Below, piece by piece: positions 40,401 to 51,140 of a stretch of 64,000 bases of DNA (its first letter is position 1; every line of letters begins with the position of its first letter). The translations under genes were made by a program, and so were the position numbers. Under the pieces are notes generated by a model, which was given only the letters and a program-made list of their open reading frames with translations, was not told where the DNA came from and did no database searches. The stretch spans positions 75,302 to 139,301 of the forward strand of contig CAKRTS010000007.1 of assembly GCA_934402315.1 (NCBI GenBank), read 5' to 3'. This DNA comes from an uncultured Acetatifactor sp. (GTDB lineage: Bacteria; Bacillota; Clostridia; Lachnospirales; Lachnospiraceae).

Positions 40401-41111
40401 AAGAAGAAGCGCGAGGTTGTCATCACTAATGAGGAGACCGGCGAATCCAAGGCATATCTGATCCCTTACGGCTCCCGTATCAAGGTGCTTGACGGTCAGA
40501 TGCTGGAGGCAGGTGACGAGCTGACAGAAGGTAGTGTAAATCCTCATGACCTGTTGAAGATCAAGGGAATCCGCGCCGTACAGGATTACATGCTCCGCGA
40601 GGTACAGCGTGTATATCGTCTGCAGGGTGTTGATATTGCCGATAAGCATATTGAGGTCATTGTACGTCAGATGCTGAAGAAGGTTCGCATTGAGAACAAC
40701 GGCGATACAGAGTTCCTGCCGGGCACACTGGTGGATGTTCTTGATTACGAGGATATGAATGAAGAACTGATCGCAGAGGGCAAGGAGCCCGCCGATGGCA
40801 AGCAGGTACTGCTCGGTATCACAAAGGCGGCGCTGGCTACCAATTCCTTCCTGTCCGCAGCATCCTTCCAGGAGACCACAAAGGTTCTGACAGAGGCTGC
40901 TATCAAGGGTAAGGTTGATAACCTGATCGGTCTGAAAGAGAACGTTATTATCGGTAAGCTGATTCCTGTCGGAACAGGTATGAAGAGATACCGCAATACG
41001 AAGCTCAGCACGGATGAGGTGGAGACAATTTCCTTTGACGAGGGCGGCATGGACGATCAGATCAGTTTTGACGAAACTGTTGAAGAGACAGCAGCTCCGG
41101 TAGAAGAGTAA
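37467..41111 (+). CDS. rpoC: RNA polymerase beta' subunit
   Basis: 1214 residues. N-terminal zinc ribbon [20 protein letters not shown], the metal-binding NADFDGD loop ([15 protein letters not shown]), the second zinc site with [13 protein letters not shown], and the trigger-loop region ([18 protein letters not shown]). ATG at 37467 after AAGGGAG; an in-frame GTG three codons earlier overlaps that site. Confidence 0.98.
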   Translation: MSEVKNETTYQPMTFDAIKIGLASPEKIREWSHGEVLKPETINYRTLKPERDGLFCERIFGPSKDWECHCGKYKKIRYKGVVCDRCGVEVTKASVRRERMGHIELAAPVSHIWYFKGIPSRMGLILDLSPRVLEKVLYFASYIVLDAGETGLEYKQILSEKEYQDARETYGNKFRVGMGAEAIKELLQAIDLEKDAAELKTGLKESSGQKRARIIKRLEVVEAFRESGNRPEWMVMDVIPVIPPDIRPMVQLDGGRFATSDLNDLYRRIINRNNRLKRLLELGAPDIIVRNEKRMLQEAVDALIDNGRRGRPVTGPGNRALKSLSDMLKGKSGRFRQNLLGKRVDYSGRSVIVVGPELKIYQCGLPKEMAIELFKPFVMKELVSKGVSQNIKNAKKLVDKMDTQVWDVLEEVIKEHPVMLNRAPTLHRLGIQAFEPILVEGKAIKLHPLVCTAFNADFDGDQMAVHLPLSVEAQAECRFLLLSPNNLLKPSDGGPVAVPSQDMVLGIYYLTQERPGAVGEGKFFKSVNEAILAYENKACTLHSRIHVRVSKKNENGEVITGNIESTLGRFIFNEILPQDLGYVDRTKPEDFLKLEVDFHVGKKQLKQILEKVINTHGAVKTAEVLDDVKSIGYKYSTRAAMTVSISDMTVPAKKPEMLAAAQATVDKISANFRRGLITEEERYRAVVETWNETDKELTDVLLAGLDKYNNIYMMADSGARGSNQQIKQLAGMRGLMADTTGRTIELPIKSNFREGLDVLEYFMSAHGARKGLSDTALRTADSGYLTRRMVDVSQELSIRETDCAEGRAEIPGIVVKAFMDGKETIESLKDRITGRYSCEDIYDKDGNMIVKHNHMITPSRASKILSVGVDKNGEPIEAVKIRTILTCRSHVGICAKCYGANMATGEAVQVGEAVGIIAAQSIGEPGTQLTMRTFHTGGVAGDDITQGLPRVEELFEARKPKGLAIIAEFAGKAEIKDTKKKREVVITNEETGESKAYLIPYGSRIKVLDGQMLEAGDELTEGSVNPHDLLKIKGIRAVQDYMLREVQRVYRLQGVDIADKHIEVIVRQMLKKVRIENNGDTEFLPGTLVDVLDYEDMNEELIAEGKEPADGKQVLLGITKAALATNSFLSAASFQETTKVLTEAAIKGKVDNLIGLKENVIIGKLIPVGTGMKRYRNTKLSTDEVETISFDEGGMDDQISFDETVEETAAPVEE

Positions 41112-41123
41112 GAAGAATAAAGA

Positions 41124-41162
41124 AAAAGCAGGGATACCTTTAAAACGGTTCCCTGCTTTTTT
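41124..41162. terminator. Terminator between rpoC and the convergent pilin operon
   Basis: AAAAGCAGGGA / TCCCTGCTTTT with a further GG/CC pair in a loosely paired loop, T-run on the plus strand and on the minus strand, so probably bidirectional. Confidence 0.85.
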
Positions 41163-41165
41163 GTG

Positions 41166-41564
41166 TTATTCGGTGATGACCTTCCAGCTGGTGATCTTAT
41201 AGAAGGTGTCATCTGCCTGTTCAGGATAGAGAATTTCAATTTCGACCAAGAGCGTCTGGGTGTCGGAGATAGGAATTGCGTAGGATTTGTTGTGCCCCAC
41301 GGCAAGAAAATATTCTTCCTTGCCGGCGGAGGCGCTGTACTGCCGGGAGAGAACCTGATCGATTCCGGCAAGAGATTCCTGCGCGCTGTTGCAGGCATCG
41401 TAATAGGCGGTCGTGCGGTCGGCGATCCTACGGCTGAGACGCCGGTCGGCATTGGCGCTGATGATGGTCAGCGCGGCGAAGGAGACCATGCATAGAATGA
41501 CAAAGATCAGGAGCATGGAGGCTGAGCCGATATTCATGCCGAAAAACTGTTTCTTCTTATTCAT
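41166..41564 (-). CDS. Small one-TM pilin-like protein
   Basis: 132 residues from an ATG at 41564 after GAGAGG. A short basic start (NKKKQFFG) precedes one hydrophobic helix (ASMLLIFVILCMVSFAALTI); the rest is predicted extracellular with a Tyr-rich strand-like end (YKITSWKVITE). No clear prepilin cleavage Glu+5. Last gene of the operon, overlapping the upstream gene by eight bases. Function not recognised beyond the pseudopilin-like build. Confidence 0.55.
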   Translation of the reverse strand: MNKKKQFFGMNIGSASMLLIFVILCMVSFAALTIISANADRRLSRRIADRTTAYYDACNSAQESLAGIDQVLSRQYSASAGKEEYFLAVGHNKSYAIPISDTQTLLVEIEILYPEQADDTFYKITSWKVITE

Positions 41565-42021
41565 AAGCACCTCTCGTTTCTGCTACATGCTGGCTGAGCG
41601 ACAGGGTGTAGACGACTTTACCGGAGGAACTGACACAGACGCTGATCTTGGCAGAGAGCAGATGGGCATCCTCAGCGTCAGCGGGGGAGGTAAGACTTGC
41701 GTAATAGCAGGTCTCCTCTCCGTCGGTGTCAGCGGACAATAGCTGCCAATCCTGATCGAAGCACAGCGTGAGAGCATCTCCCGGAGCGGATAGTCTGCTA
41801 CAGGGCATGGCATTCTGCATTGCGTGCAGATCCCCCTCGGAGGCATACCAGTATTCGGCAAGATTTTGCGCCTGAGTTATGGCATTGTTCAGGTTGATTG
41901 TCTCGGCGCTGATGGAGTGTGACCGGACAAAGAGCTGGAGGCAGATTGCACCTGCCAGCGAAAAGAACAGGATTGACACGATCAGTTCCATCAGGAAGAG
42001 ACTGGATTTCGAGTGTTTCAT
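41557..42021 (-). CDS. Type IV prepilin-like protein
   Basis: 154 residues. The start KHSKSSLFLMELIVSILFFS has the look of a prepilin N-terminus: short basic leader, then a hydrophobic helix with a Glu near its start. The Gly before the cleavage site is not obvious. The exported part has a cysteine pair. Overlaps the downstream gene; 39 bases after the upstream one. Confidence 0.6.
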   Translation of the reverse strand: MKHSKSSLFLMELIVSILFFSLAGAICLQLFVRSHSISAETINLNNAITQAQNLAEYWYASEGDLHAMQNAMPCSRLSAPGDALTLCFDQDWQLLSADTDGEETCYYASLTSPADAEDAHLLSAKISVCVSSSGKVVYTLSLSQHVAETRGAYE

Positions 42022-42060
42022 AAGTGATTGCCTTTCATGGGAATTTCTGAGTCCGGTACT

Positions 42061-42561
42061 TTAATGGCATCGCAGCGAAAGCGCCAGAGCTTTTGTATTG
42101 CCGTCCGGCATGCACATGGTGACGCGGAGCAGATTGGGAGCAGCCTGTTCGTAGGAGAGAGAGTCCAGCTCCAATATGTTTTTTCCGGCATCTGCCATAT
42201 TTTCGCCGAGGTAGGCTCCCTGCCGCATATACAGCTCCCTGAGCCAGCCGTCGTGCAGGTAGAGGTAGGTGCAATAGTATTCGCCGTCCAGCTCGTCCGT
42301 GAGAATGAGCGCCGGTGTCTGCTCCAGAGTTCCGATGGAGACGGCGGGTGTGCCGTCGGACAGGACACAATCGGACTGGCGTATTTTTTCGGTTATGTAG
42401 GCAATGGCTGTGCGGCTGTCGTAGTTGGTGTTCATATCATTTACGGTATGCTGATAGATGTCGGCGCCGATCGTGACAAGAACGAGCGCGGAGACTGCGA
42501 ACACGCCGAACAGTGCGAGCACAAACAAAATATCTACAACAAAATGGCGTTCCTGTTTCAT
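42061..42561 (-). CDS. DUF4860-like pilin-operon protein
   Basis: 166 residues: basic start KQERHF, one helix (VVDILFVLALFGVFAVSALVLV), then an ectodomain with TAIAYITEKIRQSDCVL and a Cys-rich end (MCMPDG..LRCH). It resembles the DUF4860 family of Clostridia, found in such operons. ATG after ATAGGAG. Role unknown; likely a minor pilin. Confidence 0.55.
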   Translation of the reverse strand: MKQERHFVVDILFVLALFGVFAVSALVLVTIGADIYQHTVNDMNTNYDSRTAIAYITEKIRQSDCVLSDGTPAVSIGTLEQTPALILTDELDGEYYCTYLYLHDGWLRELYMRQGAYLGENMADAGKNILELDSLSYEQAAPNLLRVTMCMPDGNTKALALSLRCH

Positions 42562-42570
42562 AAAAATCTC

Positions 42571-42906
42571 CTATTTCCGCTTGCGCAATACTGTGACCTC
42601 CGGCATAAGATTGCTGCCGTATGCTTCATAATCCACAAGAAATTCTGTCTCATCATAGATCAGGCCGTAATGATCCTTGAGATATTGCAGATCCGGTGGG
42701 TACATTCCCTCGACGGCATAGCATTGGGCAATGCTGCGGGAGAGAGCGGTCTGAAGGCTCTCCAGCTGCTTTGCGGCGGTCGTATCGCTGACGGAACGAA
42801 TTCCGCCAAGGAAGAGAAGCAGCAATATAAGAAAAGCAGCCACGGACAGAAGGAAGGAAAAGCTGCGCCCGATGCCGGGGGAAGACTGTTCAAAACGATT
42901 CCTCAT
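42571..42906 (-). CDS. GspG-like pseudopilin, short
   Basis: 111 residues from ATG 42906 after AGGAGGT. One helix (FSFLLSVAAFLILLLLFLGG) and then a segment IAQCYAVEGMYPPDLQYLKD that resembles the conserved region of major type II pseudopilins. Length is close to GspG without its C-terminal loop. It lacks an evident prepilin peptidase site. Confidence 0.55.
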   Translation of the reverse strand: MRNRFEQSSPGIGRSFSFLLSVAAFLILLLLFLGGIRSVSDTTAAKQLESLQTALSRSIAQCYAVEGMYPPDLQYLKDHYGLIYDETEFLVDYEAYGSNLMPEVTVLRKRK

Positions 42907-42916
42907 GCAATACCTC

Positions 42917-43963
42917 CTAACCGATGCTTGCCATGATTCCCATAAGAGGAAGGATGACGGAGAGCAGAATGAGACCGACAATCACGGAAAGAATAATGAC
43001 CAGTGTGGGTTCCAGAACGGAAATGATCGACTGAATCCGCCGGTCGGTTTCCTTCTCGTAGCTGCCTGCAATCTTACGGAGCACCGAGTCGATATTGCCG
43101 CTTTTGAAACCTACCGCGACCATCTGGGAATGCAGGTTGTTGAAGATCGCCGAGGAGGCGAGAGCCTCCGGAAAATCAGAGCCCTGCTGGAGCGATTCCT
43201 TGCAGGCACCGATTTTCTTCTGCATGTTCTGGCTGCCGACCAGACCGGAGACCATGTCCAGCCCGGAATAGGTATCCATGCCGCTGCTTAAGGTCAGCGC
43301 CATGCCGCTGGCAAAGCGCTCGCATGCCACGCTCTCATAAAAACGTCTGGTAAGAGGCAGGGCGTTCAGGATACGTGCCGCCACGCGCCGTCCTGCGGCT
43401 GTCCGTGAGGACAGGAAGTATAGGGCGGCAAGGACACAGAGCAGAACCAGAAAGACAACAGAATAGCGGTTCAGACTGGTTCCGAGGTGTAAAAGCGAGG
43501 CAGAGAATCCGGTCATCTCACTGCCGAGTTCGACGAAGACCTGGTTGAATATGGGCATGACCTTGCTTATCAACACAAAGATAACGACAAACATCATTGC
43601 GATCATGATTAAAGGATAGGTCACGGCACCTTTAATGCTGTCGGAAATATTGATTTCCTTTTCATAGTAATCTGCAAGGGAAAGCATGCAGACATCGAGG
43701 TTGCCGGATTCTTCTCCGAGTGCCAGCATATTGATGACATAGTCGGGGAAAACGCCGGTGCTCTTTAAAGCCTTATAAAAGGGCTCGCCCTCCAGACAGA
43801 CATTCAGGATCGCAGTGAGCAGCTCCCTGCCACCGGAGGTTTTTGCATCACTTATCATGATATTCAGGCTTTCCACAGGCGGGATTCCTGCCTGAAAGAG
43901 CATGGCTGTCTGGTTGCAGAAGGAAGCGATTTCTTCATTTGATAAAAGTCTCTTGTCTTTCAT
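42917..43963 (-). CDS. GspF/PilC-family inner-membrane platform protein
   Basis: 348 residues. Two GspF domains (about residues 10-130 and 210-330) with the motifs LFQAGIPPVESLNIM, ALGEESGNLD and, in the second, VGFKSGNIDSVLRKIA; three membrane helices (about 120-145, 165-190, 320-345). In type II/IV pilus machines this platform links pilin to the assembly ATPase. No GspE/PilB gene lies beside it. Confidence 0.85.
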   Translation of the reverse strand: MKDKRLLSNEEIASFCNQTAMLFQAGIPPVESLNIMISDAKTSGGRELLTAILNVCLEGEPFYKALKSTGVFPDYVINMLALGEESGNLDVCMLSLADYYEKEINISDSIKGAVTYPLIMIAMMFVVIFVLISKVMPIFNQVFVELGSEMTGFSASLLHLGTSLNRYSVVFLVLLCVLAALYFLSSRTAAGRRVAARILNALPLTRRFYESVACERFASGMALTLSSGMDTYSGLDMVSGLVGSQNMQKKIGACKESLQQGSDFPEALASSAIFNNLHSQMVAVGFKSGNIDSVLRKIAGSYEKETDRRIQSIISVLEPTLVIILSVIVGLILLSVILPLMGIMASIG

Positions 43964-43974
43964 GTCAATTCTCC

Positions 43975-44970
43975 TTAATATACTTTCTTCAGCGTATAAT
44001 TGGTTCCGTCACCAATGAACTTTTTCAAAGATTTTTCGGAGCTGTTCGCACCGAATGTGGGATCAACAAGAGTCCATGAGCTTCCGGTAAATTCAATCAG
44101 GCCGTTCAGCCAGCCGGTCTCCTCGGTATATACGCTGATCCAGGCGTGGTAGGCATCCTTGGCGTAGCCAACCTCAAGTCTGGTGGGAATCTGCTGGCTG
44201 CGCAGCATAGCGGACATCAGGGCAGCGTAGTCGAGACAGATGCCTGTCCCTGAGGAGAGGATCTCGTCCACATCCGTGACATAGCCCGCGGGAGGATCGG
44301 AAGCCTTGTTGTAATCATATTCGATAGATGCCGTGATGTAGTTGTAGATGCTGATTACAACATCCAGATCGGTATCGGCACCCGCCGCCAGCTCTGCGCC
44401 CTTTGCGACCGCCTTGCTGTCGGCATTGAAATTGACATACTGGTTCGGATAAAGAAAAGGCCCGAATTCGTTGGCAAGCACTGCGTCAAAGCCGGCATAA
44501 AGGCAGGTGGAATAGCTGGTGCCGGAAATGTTTTCATAGATGGCAGCCTTGTAGCTTCCGCTGCCTGCGGAGAGCGGAAAGACCTCATAGCCGTTGCCGT
44601 GCAGGTCGTAGGTGTAGTCCGTTCCGTCCGGCCCGGAGAGAATGAGCTTGATCTTTGAAACAGAGCCGGAATAGTCTGCACAGATGTAGCCCTGATCGGC
44701 GTGGGAATAGTCGATGACGGCGACATCATTGCGGGTTTCCAGAATGCCGTCCGCCTCGGGGACGAGACAGAGCGGGGTATTGTCGCGCGTGCCGGTCTCA
44801 GAACCCGGAACGCTTGCGGAGGTGGAAACGCCCTCCTGCCGGATCTCTACGGGGGACGCCGTGACGTCCGGGGTATCCGGGATCGTCTGGCTGTCATTGC
44901 CGCAGCCCCACAGCATGGCTGCAAGCATGAGATATGTAGTTGTCAGACAAATTTTTCTGTAATGTTTCAC
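43975..44970 (-). CDS. Transglutaminase-like lipoprotein
   Basis: 331 residues, GTG start after GAGGT. Signal peptide with lipobox LWGC at about residues 20-23. Thr/Ser-rich linker, then a beta-domain and a transglutaminase fold: Cys245 in GTGICLDYAALMSAML, His275 in DAYHAWISVYT and Asp303 in LVDPTFGAN form the expected triad. Such enzymes cleave or cross-link peptides outside the membrane. First gene of the six-gene operon, which suggests a function in processing or anchoring the filament. Confidence 0.75.
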   Translation of the reverse strand: MKHYRKICLTTTYLMLAAMLWGCGNDSQTIPDTPDVTASPVEIRQEGVSTSASVPGSETGTRDNTPLCLVPEADGILETRNDVAVIDYSHADQGYICADYSGSVSKIKLILSGPDGTDYTYDLHGNGYEVFPLSAGSGSYKAAIYENISGTSYSTCLYAGFDAVLANEFGPFLYPNQYVNFNADSKAVAKGAELAAGADTDLDVVISIYNYITASIEYDYNKASDPPAGYVTDVDEILSSGTGICLDYAALMSAMLRSQQIPTRLEVGYAKDAYHAWISVYTEETGWLNGLIEFTGSSWTLVDPTFGANSSEKSLKKFIGDGTNYTLKKVY

Positions 44971-45039
44971 TTGGTTCAGACCTCTTGAATTTTATTGACT
45001 GAACAGTTCGGAAATCTGCGAAGCAAATTCTAAACTATT

Positions 45040-45068
45040 ATTATAAGGCACATATGCAAAAATGTAAA
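45040..45068 (-). promoter_or_regulatory. Promoter of the pilin-like operon
   Basis: Minus strand: TTTACA (45068-45063), 17-base spacer, TATAAT (45045-45040), 70 bases before the transglutaminase gene. All six genes follow with gaps below 40 bases. Confidence 0.65.
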
Positions 45069-45120
45069 ATCTTTTATGAATGGCGTCGAAGCGGAACGGT
45101 TATGATTCTTCGGGCAGCCC

Positions 45121-45149
45121 TTGACGGAAAAGAGCCGGTATCGTAGAAT
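45121..45149 (+). promoter_or_regulatory. Promoter of rfbD
   Basis: TTGACG (45121-45126), 17-base spacer, TAGAAT (45144-45149), 46 bases before the gene. Confidence 0.5.
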
Positions 45150-45194
45150 GGTAGATAAGCAGTTTGATCGGCAAAAGGAAAGGATATTAATATT

Positions 45195-46052
45195 ATGAAG
45201 GTTCTGGTTACGGGGGTAAAGGGTCAGCTCGGCTATGATGTGGTGAATGAGCTTACGAAGAGAGGAATAGAGGCAGTCGGCGTGGATATTCAGGAGATGG
45301 ATATCACGAACCCGGAGAGTGTAGACAGCGTGATCGGACAGAGCGCACCCGATGCGGTGATCCACTGTGCCGCCTACACGGCTGTGGATGCGGCGGAGGA
45401 GAATGAAGCAGCGTGCCGCAGGGTAAATGTGGACGGAACAAGAAATATCGCGCGTGTATGCGCAAAGCTGGGCATCAAGATGCTTTACATCAGCACAGAC
45501 TATGTATTCAACGGACAGGGAGACCGCCCGTGGGAGCCGGAGGATGAGAGATCGCCGAAGAGCGTTTACGGACAGACAAAATATGAGGGTGAGCTTGCCG
45601 TTCAGGAGCTGCTGGACAAATACTTTATCGTGCGTATCGCATGGGCATTCGGCATCAACGGCAAGAATTTCGTCAGGACGATGCTGAATCTGTCAAAGAC
45701 ACATGACACGCTGAAGGTGGTTGATGACCAGTTCGGATCTCCTACCTATACTTATGACCTCGCAAGGCTGCTGGTCGATATGGTGCAGACAGACAAGTAC
45801 GGGATCTATCATGCCACAAATGAGGGCTTCTGCTCCTGGTATGAATTTGCGTGTGCGATCTTTGAGGAAGCGGGAATTGATATGAAGGTGTTTCCGGTCA
45901 GCACGGCGGAATACGGCGCAAAGGCCGGACGTCCGGCAAACAGCCGCATGAGTAAGGAAAAGCTTTCACAGGCGGGCTTTGAACGGCTGCCTGCATGGCG
46001 GGATGCGCTGAAGAGATATATTGCGGAGCTGAGAGAAAGAGATATGATGTAG
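45195..46052 (+). CDS. rfbD: dTDP-4-dehydrorhamnose reductase
   Basis: 285 residues, extended SDR of the RmlD type: VLVTGVKGQLGYDV for NAD(P) binding, YISTDYVFNGQGDRPW, and the catalytic YGQTKYEGE. It makes the last step to dTDP-L-rhamnose for cell-surface polysaccharide. The other rml genes are not in the window, so it stands alone. Confidence 0.93.
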   Translation: MKVLVTGVKGQLGYDVVNELTKRGIEAVGVDIQEMDITNPESVDSVIGQSAPDAVIHCAAYTAVDAAEENEAACRRVNVDGTRNIARVCAKLGIKMLYISTDYVFNGQGDRPWEPEDERSPKSVYGQTKYEGELAVQELLDKYFIVRIAWAFGINGKNFVRTMLNLSKTHDTLKVVDDQFGSPTYTYDLARLLVDMVQTDKYGIYHATNEGFCSWYEFACAIFEEAGIDMKVFPVSTAEYGAKAGRPANSRMSKEKLSQAGFERLPAWRDALKRYIAELRERDMM

Positions 46053-46107
46053 AAGTGGAACAGTTCAGTCCCGGGTCATTCATAAAAGCGCAAACTTTAA
46101 AAAATGG

Positions 46108-46136
46108 TTGACAATGCATCGGTGAACGGCTATACT
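46108..46136 (+). promoter_or_regulatory. Promoter of the rpsL-rpsG-fusA operon
   Basis: TTGACA (46108-46113), 17-base spacer, TATACT (46131-46136), about 95 bases before rpsL. Confidence 0.8.
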
Positions 46137-46230
46137 AATATAGCATGCGCACGGATGCATTTATTTTGTTGTTTCAGAGATGCGGCGTGTGTGGCAGAAA
46201 ATCATACAATTCAGAAAGAGGTGAAACAGA

Positions 46231-46653
46231 ATGCCGACATTTAACCAGTTAGTAAGAAAAGGACGTCAGACCTCTGTAAAGAAGTCTACAGCACCTGCTC
46301 TGCAGAAAGGTTACAACTCCCTTCACAAGAAGGCTACTGATGTATCCGCTCCCCAGAAGCGTGGTGTATGTACCGCTGTTAAGACAGCAACTCCTAAGAA
46401 GCCTAACTCAGCTCTCAGAAAGATCGCCAGAGTACGTCTTTCCAACGGAATCGAAGTTACAAGCTACATTCCCGGAGAAGGTCATAATCTGCAGGAGCAC
46501 AGTGTTGTACTGATCCGTGGTGGCAGAGTAAAGGACCTGCCCGGTACCAGATACCACATCATCCGTGGTACACTCGATACCGCAGGTGTTGCCAACAGGA
46601 AGCAGGCTCGCTCCAAGTATGGCGCTAAGAGACCTAAGGAAGCTAAGAAGTGA
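46231..46653 (+). CDS. rpsL: 30S ribosomal protein S12
   Basis: 140 residues. The decoding-site loops [15 protein letters not shown] and [13 protein letters not shown] carry the wild-type lysines corresponding to 43 and 88, so no streptomycin-resistance change is seen. ATG after AAAGAGGTG. Confidence 0.98.
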   Translation: MPTFNQLVRKGRQTSVKKSTAPALQKGYNSLHKKATDVSAPQKRGVCTAVKTATPKKPNSALRKIARVRLSNGIEVTSYIPGEGHNLQEHSVVLIRGGRVKDLPGTRYHIIRGTLDTAGVANRKQARSKYGAKRPKEAKK

Positions 46654-47417
<764 letters not shown>

Positions 47418-47432
47418 TAGGAGGGAAAAATC

Positions 47433-49598
47433 TTGGCTGGAAGAGAATATCCGTTAGAGAGAACCAGAAATATCGGAATTATGGCTCATATCGATGCTGG
47501 TAAGACCACATTGACAGAGCGTATTCTGTATTACACTGGTGTAAACTACAAGATCGGTGATACTCATGAAGGCACTGCTACCATGGACTGGATGGAGCAG
47601 GAGCAGGAGAGAGGTATTACCATCACATCTGCAGCTACAACCTGCCACTGGACACTGGAAAAAGAAACCAAGCCCATGCCTGGCGCGTTGGAGCATCGTA
47701 TCAATATCATTGATACTCCTGGCCACGTTGACTTTACCGTAGAAGTAGAGCGTTCCCTTCGTGTATTGGACGGCGCTGTAGGCGTTTTCTGTGCGAAGGG
47801 CGGTGTTGAGCCTCAGTCCGAGAACGTTTGGCGTCAGGCTGACACCTACAACGTACCCCGTATGGCGTTCATCAACAAGATGGACATCCTGGGTGCTAAC
47901 TTCTATGGCGCAGTGGATCAGATCAGAACAAGACTTGGCAAGAATGCCATCGTTCTTCAGCTTCCGATCGGCAAGGAAGATGATTTCAAGGGAATCATTG
48001 ACCTGTTCGAGATGAAGGCTTATATCTACAACGACGACAAGGGTGATGACATCACCGTTACCGATGACCTCGGTGACATGAAGGATGATGCTGAGCTTTA
48101 TCGTTCCGAGCTTGTAGAGAAGATCTGTGAGCTGGATGACGAGCTGATGATGATGTATCTGGAGGGTGAAGAGCCTTCCGTTGAGGACATGAAGAGAGTG
48201 CTTCGTAAGGCAACCTGTGAGTGTACAGCAGTTCCCGTATGCTGCGGTTCTGCTTACCGTAACAAGGGTGTTCAGAAGCTTCTGGATGCAATTCTGGAGT
48301 TCATGCCTGCTCCTACCGATATCCCTCCTATCAAGGGTACCGATCTGGACGGCAATGAAGTAGTAAGACATTCCTCCGACGAGGAGCCTTTCTCCGCACT
48401 TGCATTCAAGATCATGGCCGATCCTTTCGTAGGAAAGCTTGCATTCTTCCGTGTATATTCCGGAACCATGAATGCCGGTTCTTATGTATTGAACGCAACA
48501 AAGGACAAGAAGGAGCGTGTCGGACGTATCCTGCAGATGCATGCTAACAAGCGTGCCGAGCTGGACAAGGTATATTCCGGTGACATCGCTGCGGCTGTAG
48601 GCTTTAAGTTTACAACGACCGGCGATACGATCTGTGATGAGCAGCATCCCGTAATCCTTGAGTCCATGGAGTTCCCTGAGCCTGTTATCGAGCTGGCTAT
48701 CGAGCCTAAGACCAAGGCTGGTCAGGGCAAGATGGGTGAAGCTCTTGCAAAGCTGGCTGAGGAAGATCCTACTTTCCGTGCGCATACCGATCAGGAGACA
48801 GGTCAGACCATTATCGCTGGTATGGGTGAGCTTCATCTGGAGATCATCGTTGACCGTCTGCTCCGTGAGTTTAAGGTAGAAGCTAACGTTGGTGCACCTC
48901 AGGTTGCATACAAGGAAGCATTTACCAAGGCTGTTGAAGTGGATTCCAAGTACGCTAAGCAGTCCGGTGGTCGTGGTCAGTACGGTCATTGTAAGGTTAA
49001 GTTTGAGCCCCTCGAGGCGAACTGTGAGAAGTTTGATTTTGATCCCAAGGCGAATATCCTGATTAATGATCCGCCTACCTTGCTGTTCGAGTCCACCGTT
49101 GTCGGCGGTGCGATCCCGAAGGAATATATCCCCGCGGTCGGCGAAGGTATTCAGGAAGCAGCACAGGCTGGTATCCTCGGCGGATTCCCTGTACTGGGTG
49201 TTCACGCAAACGTATATGATGGTTCCTACCATGAAGTCGACTCTTCTGAAATGGCATTCCACATTGCCGGTTCCATGGCATTCAAGGAAGCAATGCAGAA
49301 GGCAGCACCTGTACTTCTTGAGCCTATCATGAAGGTTGAGGTAACAATGCCTGAGGAATATATGGGTGATGTAATCGGTGACCTGAACTCACGTCGTGGA
49401 CGTGTGGAAGGTATGGATGATATCGGCGGCGGTAAGATGGTTCGTGCATTCGTTCCTCTTGCTGAGATGTTCGGTTACTCCACAGACCTCCGTTCCAAGA
49501 CACAGGGTCGTGGTAACTACTCCATGTTCTTCGAGAAGTATGAGCCCGTTCCCAAGAATGTTCAGGAGAAGGTTCTGGCTGCAAAGAGCGGTAAGTAA
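47433..49598 (+). CDS. fusA: Elongation factor G
   Basis: 721 residues, slightly longer than the usual about 695. It starts with TTG ([20 protein letters not shown]) behind TAGGAGGG. GTPase motifs: [30 protein letters not shown]. Domain IV carries [12 protein letters not shown]. Extra residues lie around 73-85 ([15 protein letters not shown]) within the G domain. It catalyses translocation. Confidence 0.97.
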   Translation: MAGREYPLERTRNIGIMAHIDAGKTTLTERILYYTGVNYKIGDTHEGTATMDWMEQEQERGITITSAATTCHWTLEKETKPMPGALEHRINIIDTPGHVDFTVEVERSLRVLDGAVGVFCAKGGVEPQSENVWRQADTYNVPRMAFINKMDILGANFYGAVDQIRTRLGKNAIVLQLPIGKEDDFKGIIDLFEMKAYIYNDDKGDDITVTDDLGDMKDDAELYRSELVEKICELDDELMMMYLEGEEPSVEDMKRVLRKATCECTAVPVCCGSAYRNKGVQKLLDAILEFMPAPTDIPPIKGTDLDGNEVVRHSSDEEPFSALAFKIMADPFVGKLAFFRVYSGTMNAGSYVLNATKDKKERVGRILQMHANKRAELDKVYSGDIAAAVGFKFTTTGDTICDEQHPVILESMEFPEPVIELAIEPKTKAGQGKMGEALAKLAEEDPTFRAHTDQETGQTIIAGMGELHLEIIVDRLLREFKVEANVGAPQVAYKEAFTKAVEVDSKYAKQSGGRGQYGHCKVKFEPLEANCEKFDFDPKANILINDPPTLLFESTVVGGAIPKEYIPAVGEGIQEAAQAGILGGFPVLGVHANVYDGSYHEVDSSEMAFHIAGSMAFKEAMQKAAPVLLEPIMKVEVTMPEEYMGDVIGDLNSRRGRVEGMDDIGGGKMVRAFVPLAEMFGYSTDLRSKTQGRGNYSMFFEKYEPVPKNVQEKVLAAKSGK

Positions 49599-49616
49599 TT
49601 TATTTTTAAAAATAAC

Positions 49617-49652
49617 TTGAAAAACCTCTGGTTATTGAATATAATCAGAGGT
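49617..49652 (+). promoter_or_regulatory. Promoter of tuf inside a dyad
   Basis: TTGAAA (49617-49622), 17-base spacer, TATAAT (49640-49645). An inverted repeat ACCTCTGGTTAT (49624-49635) / ATAATCAGAGGT (49641-49652) covers the spacer and the -10 box. No U-run, so not a normal terminator for fusA. Confidence 0.65.
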
Positions 49653-49743
49653 AGCCGAGTTAAAAAGCGCCGAGTGTGCGAAACGTACTTCGGCGAAGGA
49701 AAAAAACAAAATAAGTTTTATAATTTTAAGGAGGATTTCAATA

Positions 49744-50931
49744 ATGGCTAAAGCTAAATTTGAAAGAACAAAGCCCCATTGTAACATTGGTACCATTGGT
49801 CACGTTGACCATGGTAAAACAACTCTGACTGCTGCTATTACCAAGGTTCTGGCAGAGAGAGTACCCGGAAACGAGAAGGTAGACTTCGAGAACATCGATA
49901 AGGCTCCCGAAGAGAGAGAGCGTGGTATCACCATCTCTACCGCACACGTTGAGTACCAGACCGAGAAGAGACACTATGCACACGTTGACTGCCCTGGCCA
50001 CGCTGACTATGTAAAGAACATGATTACCGGTGCTGCTCAGATGGACGGCGCTATCCTTGTTGTAGCTGCTACCGACGGTGTTATGGCTCAGACCAAGGAG
50101 CACATCCTTCTGTCTCGTCAGGTAGGTGTACCTTATATCGTTGTATTCATGAACAAGTGTGATATGGTTGACGATCCTGAGCTTCTTGAGCTCGTTGAGA
50201 TGGAGATCACAGAGCAGCTGGAAGAGTACGACTTCACAGGCTGCCCTATCATCAAGGGTTCCGCTCTGAAGGCGCTGGAAGATCCCATGGGACCTTGGGG
50301 CGACAAGATCATGGAGCTGATGGATACTGTAGACAGCTACATTCCTGATCCTCAGCGTGATACCGACAAGCCTTTCCTTATGCCTGTCGAGGACGTATTC
50401 ACAATTACCGGTCGTGGTACCGTTGCTACCGGTCGTGTAGAGCGTGGTGTTCTGCATCTTAACGACGAAGTAGAAATCATCGGTATCAAGGAAGAGACCA
50501 AGAAGACCGTTGTTACCGGTATCGAGATGTTCCGTAAGATGCTGGATGAGGCACAGGCTGGTGATAACATCGGCGCACTGCTTCGTGGCGTTCAGAGAAC
50601 TGAAATCGAAAGAGGACAGGTTCTTGCAAAGCCTGGCACTGTTACCTGCCATACAAAGTTCACCGCTCAGGTTTACGTTCTGACAAAGGACGAGGGTGGT
50701 CGTCATACACCTTTCTTCAACAACTATCGTCCTCAGTTCTACTTCAGAACAACTGACGTTACCGGCGTTTGCGAACTGCCTGCTGGCACCGAGATGTGCA
50801 TGCCTGGCGATAACGTAGAGATGACCATCGAACTGATCCATCCTATCGCTATGGAGCAGGGTCTTACATTCGCTATCCGTGAGGGTGGTAGAACCGTTGG
50901 TTCCGGTCGTGTTGCTACAATTATCCAGTAA
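49744..50931 (+). CDS. tuf: Elongation factor Tu
   Basis: 395 residues: [34 protein letters not shown] in the G domain; domain III ends [12 protein letters not shown]. Delivers aminoacyl-tRNA. ATG after AAGGAGG. Confidence 0.98.
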   Translation: MAKAKFERTKPHCNIGTIGHVDHGKTTLTAAITKVLAERVPGNEKVDFENIDKAPEERERGITISTAHVEYQTEKRHYAHVDCPGHADYVKNMITGAAQMDGAILVVAATDGVMAQTKEHILLSRQVGVPYIVVFMNKCDMVDDPELLELVEMEITEQLEEYDFTGCPIIKGSALKALEDPMGPWGDKIMELMDTVDSYIPDPQRDTDKPFLMPVEDVFTITGRGTVATGRVERGVLHLNDEVEIIGIKEETKKTVVTGIEMFRKMLDEAQAGDNIGALLRGVQRTEIERGQVLAKPGTVTCHTKFTAQVYVLTKDEGGRHTPFFNNYRPQFYFRTTDVTGVCELPAGTEMCMPGDNVEMTIELIHPIAMEQGLTFAIREGGRTVGSGRVATIIQ

Positions 50932-50967
50932 TTGCTGATTAATAGTTTGCTAATTTAGTTCATTTAT

Positions 50968-50998
50968 CGGGGAAGCATCCTGCTTCCCCGGTTTTTTT
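50968..50998 (+). terminator. Terminator after tuf
   Basis: Perfect 10-bp stem CGGGGAAGCA / TGCTTCCCCG, three-base loop, then G and seven T. Confidence 0.93.
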
Positions 50999-51021
50999 CT
51001 ATATTTCTTTTGGTTTATTGT

Positions 51022-51051
51022 TTGACACAAAATAGAAAAATTTTGTATTCT
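51022..51051 (+). promoter_or_regulatory. Promoter of the chemoreceptor gene
   Basis: TTGACA (51022-51027), 18-base spacer, TATTCT (51046-51051). The spacer holds the short repeat ACAAAAT..ATTTTGT. Confidence 0.5.
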
Positions 51052-51140
51052 ATAAATTACCCCGATTGACAACAGTAAGATTTTTTGCTATATAGAAATT
51101 GTGTCAAATTTTTACAAATTTAGAGAAGGGGAAATGAGAT

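Noticed and set aside
47454..49262. 602-residue open frame antisense to fusA
   Set aside because: It is a by-product of strong codon bias in fusA; no ribosome site, no family similarity.
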